This document shows positions 60,623 through 64,000 of a DNA stretch of 64,000 nucleotides, one piece after another. The DNA lies in NCBI GenBank assembly GCA_963823045.1, contig CAWGKA010000003.1, forward strand, positions 124,001-188,000, written 5' to 3'. The translations under genes were made by a program, and so were the position numbers. A model generated the notes under the pieces. That model worked only from the letters and a program-made list of their open reading frames with translations, was not told where the DNA came from and searched no databases. How positions within the stretch are numbered: position 1 is the first letter of the stretch; the number at the start of each line of letters is the position of its first letter. Source of the stretch: JADLGL01 sp963823045 (GTDB lineage Bacteria > Pseudomonadota > Alphaproteobacteria > Rhizobiales > Kaistiaceae).

Positions 60623-62251
60623 TCAGTTCGCCTGCTCGACGTGCTGGACCTGCACCGGCGCCGTATCGATGATGAAGAACTGGGCGATCGGATAGGCGTA
60701 GGCCACGATCATCAGGAACAGCACCAGTACGTTCCAGGTCGCAAAGCCGTTGAGGACGCGGGGCACGCGCCGCGGCGGGTGAACCGCCTCGGCATAGGCC
60801 ATGCTCCGGTCCTCCACCGGCGCACCGCGGAAGCCGCGAGCGAGGTTCCAGATGAAGAGCGCTGCGCCGGCGAGCATGATGAAACCGCCGATCACCGATG
60901 CAACGGCCCAAGGCTCCCACCCGGCGATGTCCGGATTGGTGTAGTCAAAATTCGCCACCCGCCTCGGCTGACCGAGAAGACCGAGCACGTGCCATGGGAA
61001 CGTCGTGATGACGATGCCGACGAACCACAGCCAGAGCTGCCAGCGGATGAGCGACAGCGATACCGCGGCCCGGCCGGTAAGCTTGGGCCAGATCTCGTAG
61101 GCGATGGCGAAATACATGATCACCACCGAGCCGCCGAAGATGAGGTGGAAATGCGCCGTGACCCACGACGTGTTGTGGATCATGGCGTTCATCGCGTAGC
61201 TCATATTGACGACGCCGCCGAAGCCGCCAAAGCCGAGCATGAGGAACGAGAAGCCGGCCGCCAGCACCATCGGCCGCTTCCACGGCAGCGCCCTGATCCA
61301 GCCGAACAGACCTTTGCCGCCGCGCAAGCGCCCCGCAATCTCGAGCGAAGCGCCGATGGTGAAGATGGTCAGCAGCGTCGGCACCGTCACCAGCGCCGTC
61401 AGCATCATCTGCAGGAACTTGAAGCCGGCCCCGTGCTCCGGGTCCATGAACAGATGGTGCATGCCGACGGGCAGGCTATAGAGCAGGAACAGCACGAAGC
61501 TGACCCGGGCCATCGTATCGCTGTAGAGCCGACCGCCGGCCGCGCGCGGCAGCATCGTATAGAAGGCGACATAGGCTGGCAGCAGCCAGAAATAGACGAT
61601 CGGGTGCAGCGTCCAGGAGAACAGCGTTCGCGCCAGGCCCGGATCGATCGTCTCCGTCCAGCCGAGCGCTGCGGGGATGATCTGGAACAGGAGTTCTGCG
61701 GCGACGCCGATCGTGGTCCACAGCCACAGCACTGCATTTGCCACGGTCGCGAACATCGCCAGCGGCACCGGCTCGCCTGGATTGGCGCGCTTCCAGGCGA
61801 TCATCGACCAGATCATGATGCCGACCCAGATCCACGAGCCGATGACCACAAGGACGAGTCCGAGATAGTAGAAGACGCTGGCGGTGAGCGGAGGATAGAA
61901 GGTGTAGAGGACGCTTGCCGTTCCGAGGAATATCGGGATCGCCGCCATGATGATTCCGACGACAGCGACCCAGAAACCGATCCACGCCCAGCGCATCCCC
62001 GGCAGCGGCCGGTTGAGCGCCGTGATGGCCACGAAGTAGCCGAAACCCATGATGAACAGCGTCGGCAGGACATAGGCCATCAGCGTCCCGTGGCCGGTGA
62101 CCGAGGCGAAATAGTTCTCCGTGCTGTCGAGCGGCGCCGGCAGCGGGCTGCGCACCAGCATCTGCCAGGCGCCCATCACCGCCGCGATGGCGAAGGCGGC
62201 GAAGGCGACGCCGATATGCAGGCGGACGAGACGGCTAGCGGACGACGTCAC
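60623..62251 (-). CDS. Type-B heme-copper oxidase subunit I (ba3-like)
   Basis: The 542-residue protein has about 13 membrane helices. Heme and copper ligands are visible: GHG in VTGHGTLMAYVLP, HPIVY with the histidine-tyrosine pair, the CuB pair in GMHHLFMDP and HFHL in TAHFHLIFGGS. The HPxVY pattern and the lack of the D-channel asparagine set it in class B. It reduces oxygen to water with proton pumping through a K-channel. The start overlaps the subunit II end by 17 bp. Confidence 0.94.
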   Translation of the reverse strand: MTSSASRLVRLHIGVAFAAFAIAAVMGAWQMLVRSPLPAPLDSTENYFASVTGHGTLMAYVLPTLFIMGFGYFVAITALNRPLPGMRWAWIGFWVAVVGIIMAAIPIFLGTASVLYTFYPPLTASVFYYLGLVLVVIGSWIWVGIMIWSMIAWKRANPGEPVPLAMFATVANAVLWLWTTIGVAAELLFQIIPAALGWTETIDPGLARTLFSWTLHPIVYFWLLPAYVAFYTMLPRAAGGRLYSDTMARVSFVLFLLYSLPVGMHHLFMDPEHGAGFKFLQMMLTALVTVPTLLTIFTIGASLEIAGRLRGGKGLFGWIRALPWKRPMVLAAGFSFLMLGFGGFGGVVNMSYAMNAMIHNTSWVTAHFHLIFGGSVVIMYFAIAYEIWPKLTGRAAVSLSLIRWQLWLWFVGIVITTFPWHVLGLLGQPRRVANFDYTNPDIAGWEPWAVASVIGGFIMLAGAALFIWNLARGFRGAPVEDRSMAYAEAVHPPRRVPRVLNGFATWNVLVLFLMIVAYAYPIAQFFIIDTAPVQVQHVEQAN

Positions 62252-62786
62252 AGCTCATCCTCCCGTTTTCGTCAGGTTGCCAATCCGCCGGATCGATCAC
62301 GCGGACCACGGCCCACATCTCGCCATGACCGAGCCCGCAATATTCGTGGCAGGGCATTTCGTGGTCGCCCAACTCCGTGAACGTGGTCGTCAACTCCGAG
62401 ACATAGCCGGGCACGACCATCGTGTTGGCATTGGTGCCTGCGACAAGGAGACCATGGATCACATCCGGGCTTGTCACGCGGAACGTGACCTCACGGCCGG
62501 CAGGAACAGGAATGCAGCGTGGCACGAAGGCGAAGCGCGTCGCGATAAGCCGCGCCGTGATCGTGCCGTCGCTCGCTTCGCGTGTCCCTAGATTGGCTTC
62601 AACGAACTCGCCCTCAAGATGGAGCGTTGCCGGATCGATCGTTTCGACGTTGCTCGGCGGCTTCAGCGCCATCGACATGCTCGACGCGACGATGATGACA
62701 ACGAGAAGACCGACCGCCACCGCGACGACGGCGACCCAGCGCAACTCGTTACGGACGATTGCCCGTTCGTCGGACTCGGTCGTCAA
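62235..62786 (-). CDS. Type-B heme-copper oxidase subunit II
   Basis: The start is a TTG at 62784-62786, with GGAG before it, overlapping the upstream stop codon TGA. The 183-residue protein has one membrane helix near residues 15-35 and the CuA site CHEYCGLGHGEM with both cysteines, histidine and methionine plus the earlier histidine in VIHGLL. It takes electrons from the cytochrome c. The single helix is typical of type-B enzymes. Confidence 0.92.
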   Translation of the reverse strand: MTTESDERAIVRNELRWVAVVAVAVGLLVVIIVASSMSMALKPPSNVETIDPATLHLEGEFVEANLGTREASDGTITARLIATRFAFVPRCIPVPAGREVTFRVTSPDVIHGLLVAGTNANTMVVPGYVSELTTTFTELGDHEMPCHEYCGLGHGEMWAVVRVIDPADWQPDENGRMSCDVVR

Positions 62787-62983
62787 TTGATCGCTCCTCT
62801 CGGCAGGAAGATGCCGAAATAGACGATCAGCCAAGCGATTATGAGAATTGCGACGGCCGTGCCGGTAAGCGCCAACGTGCCTCTCGGCACCTGCTTGAGC
62901 ACGCGCTCCAGATCGGCGTCACTGACCGTTTCTGGCGCTTCGTCGCCGCGCTCCGCCGACGGAGGCACTTGTTCCGATGTCAT
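62783..62983 (-). CDS. Small single-helix oxidase subunit (IIa-like)
   Basis: From the ATG at 62983 the protein has 66 residues: an acidic tail, then RGTLALTGTAVAILIIAWLIVYFGIFLPRG, one membrane helix. Position first in the oxidase operon and the end overlapping subunit II match subunit IIa of ba3-type oxidases, which completes the second helix that subunit II lacks. Confidence 0.8.
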   Translation of the reverse strand: MTSEQVPPSAERGDEAPETVSDADLERVLKQVPRGTLALTGTAVAILIIAWLIVYFGIFLPRGAIN

Positions 62984-63193
62984 CTCACATGCCCCCCCGA
63001 GCAATGCGATCTAGGGTCAGTATCAGGCCAGTCAAAGCGAACATCAACGCGCCATAGTCCGGGCCGGTGGATCAAACTGAAATACTGCGGTGGCGCTTCT
63101 CGTTAGCGCTGCTGGTTCGCCCGCCATTTTCTTGGCCAACACAGCCGGGCGAAGCACGGCTCCGTCCGCTCTACCTCCACGGACTGGCGCTGT

Positions 63194-63280
63194 TGGTGCG
63201 GGCGGTGGGGGTCGAACCCACACGGGACGAAGCCCGAGGGATTTTAAGTCCCTTGCGTCTACCAGTTCCGCCACGCCCGC
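63194..63280 (-). tRNA. tRNA-Leu (anticodon TAA)
   Basis: The 87-base minus-strand sequence starts GCGGGCGTGGCGGAACTGG, has the anticodon loop CTTAAAA with TAA, a long variable arm, T-arm GGGTTCGACCCCC and an encoded CCA. The acceptor stem GCGGGCG pairs with CGCCCGC. It lies between the oxidase operon and the CinA-like gene. Confidence 0.97.
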
Positions 63281-63319
63281 ACGAAAGGACGCGTAGGCTG
63301 CGTGGCGGGCGAGATCAAG

Positions 63320-64000
63320 CTAAGGCGCTGCCTTGGCGTCAGGATCGGTCTCGATCTCGACTTCGAGGCCGGCAAGCATGGCTTCGACTGCCGCTGTGGC
63401 TTCCGCGAGCTTCTCTGTATCGCGCGAGCGCAGAACGATATCGGCGCGGAAGCCGGCGTCGCTGACCTTCGGATAGCTGCCGATCGCCACTTCCGGGAAC
63501 CGCCGCTGAACCTCGCCGAGCGGCGCGGCAAAGGCCCCTTCGCCCGCCAGCACCGGTATCGTGCGCATGTCGACATGAAGGCCGACCGGCAGGATGTCGC
63601 CGAGTTCGGACAGCATCGCCTTCATGACCGCCGGCACGCCGGCCATGACATGGACATTGCCGATGATGAAACCGGGTGCGGCGGAGACGGGATTTGCGAT
63701 CAGCGCCGCACCTTGCGGAATCCGCGCCATGCGCAAGCGCGGGGCGGTCAAAGCCGCCTCGCCATAGCGGTCGCGGAGGATTGCGACCGCGCGGGGATCC
63801 TCGAGCAATCGGCACGCCGAAGGCCGCGGCGATAGCGTCGGCCGTGATGTCGTCATGCGTCGGACCGATGCCGCCGGTGGTGAAGACGAGGGCATAGGCG
63901 GCGCGCAGCGCATTGACGGCCTCGATAATCGCCTCGGTGCGGTCGGAGACGACGCGAACCTCGCGGAGATCGATGCCGCGCGCGGTGAGAAAATCGGCGA
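63320..64000 (-). CDS. Molybdopterin-binding/CinA-like protein (cut by window edge; frame break)
   Basis: The visible N-terminal part reads DFLTARGIDLREVRVVSDRTEA, then FTTGGIGPTHDDITADAIAAAFG, the MoaB/Mog signature shared with CinA. An extra base near 63805 breaks the frame; removal restores VPILEDPRAVAILRDRYG and the rest, which ends IETDPDAKAAP. About 226 residues are visible; the first part lies beyond the right edge. It probably is the single-domain CinA-type protein found in alphaproteobacteria, function unsettled. Confidence 0.85.
   Translation of the reverse strand, partial: SPIFSPRAASISARFASSPTAPRRLSRPSMRCAPPMPSSSPPAASVRRMTTSRPTLSPRPSACRLLEDPRAVAILRDRYGEAALTAPRLRMARIPQGAALIANPVSAAPGFIIGNVHVMAGVPAVMKAMLSELGDILPVGLHVDMRTIPVLAGEGAFAAPLGEVQRRFPEVAIGSYPKVSDAGFRADIVLRSRDTEKLAEATAAVEAMLAGLEVEIETDPDAKAAP

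Overview
The window is a contiguous piece of a high-GC alphaproteobacterial chromosome, most likely from the order Hyphomicrobiales (Rhizobiales). This placement is inferred from gene order and from lineage-typical families: an Omp25/31-like outer-membrane protein, a BTLCP-type transglutaminase-like peptidase, DUF3126, DUF2336, short adenylate kinase next to secY, and a type-B cytochrome oxidase. No mobile element, CRISPR array or prophage was seen.

Positions 1-29300 hold the translation and transcription core, all on the minus strand. Read in the direction of transcription it runs tRNA-Trp, a beta-barrel gene, secE, nusG, rplK, rplA, rplJ, rplL, rpoB, rpoC, rpsL, rpsG, fusA, tuf, then the S10-spc-alpha cluster from rpsJ through secY, adk, rpsM and rpsK to the start of rpoA, which is cut by the left edge. 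RNA features inside it include an L10 leader before rplJ and hairpins between rplL and rpoB and after rpoC.

Positions 29500-33900 hold five of the six tRNA genes seen (Trp, Gly, Tyr and Thr here; Leu lies at 63.2 kb, making five in all), rlmB, two outer-membrane proteins, a small membrane protein and what looks like the 3-prime stump of a lost outer-membrane protein with its terminator. The exact tRNA count in the window is five. Positions 34000-43100 are mixed housekeeping and accessory genes: an exported pentapeptide-repeat protein, folD, a GNAT acetyltransferase overlapping cutA, nadK, an exported hydrolase, a small cytochrome c, a DUF2336 protein, a nitroreductase and an exported beta-rich protein. 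Positions 43200-52700 carry thrS, yidD, folE, hisI, a rhomboid protease, PAS and tandem PilZ proteins, a BTLCP peptidase, gamma-carbonic anhydrase, DUF3126 and cysE. Positions 52800-64000 carry a zinc-finger protein, an FAD monooxygenase, an exported MsrA, a three-gene ABC transporter, arfB, a PadR regulator with its likely operator, an orphan S74-domain lipoprotein, a compact type-B terminal oxidase operon (subunits IIa, II, I and a diheme cytochrome c), tRNA-Leu and a CinA-like protein cut by the right edge.

The strongest anomaly is pervasive frame disruption. About 44 frame breaks occur in roughly 28 genes, including essential ones (secY, rpoB, rpoC, rplB, rplC, rpsC, thrS). Nearly every break is repaired by removing one base, and the repaired lengths become divisible by three. 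This looks like uncorrected insertion errors in the sequence, not biology. Coordinates below give the whole repaired gene span and the text marks where the frame breaks. Beyond that, the more interesting items are a CxxCH-bearing beta-barrel placed between tRNA-Trp and secE, an orphan minus-strand terminator that may end a small RNA near 47.9 kb, a perfect 15-bp inverted repeat at 33.9 kb, and the orphan S74 lipoprotein.
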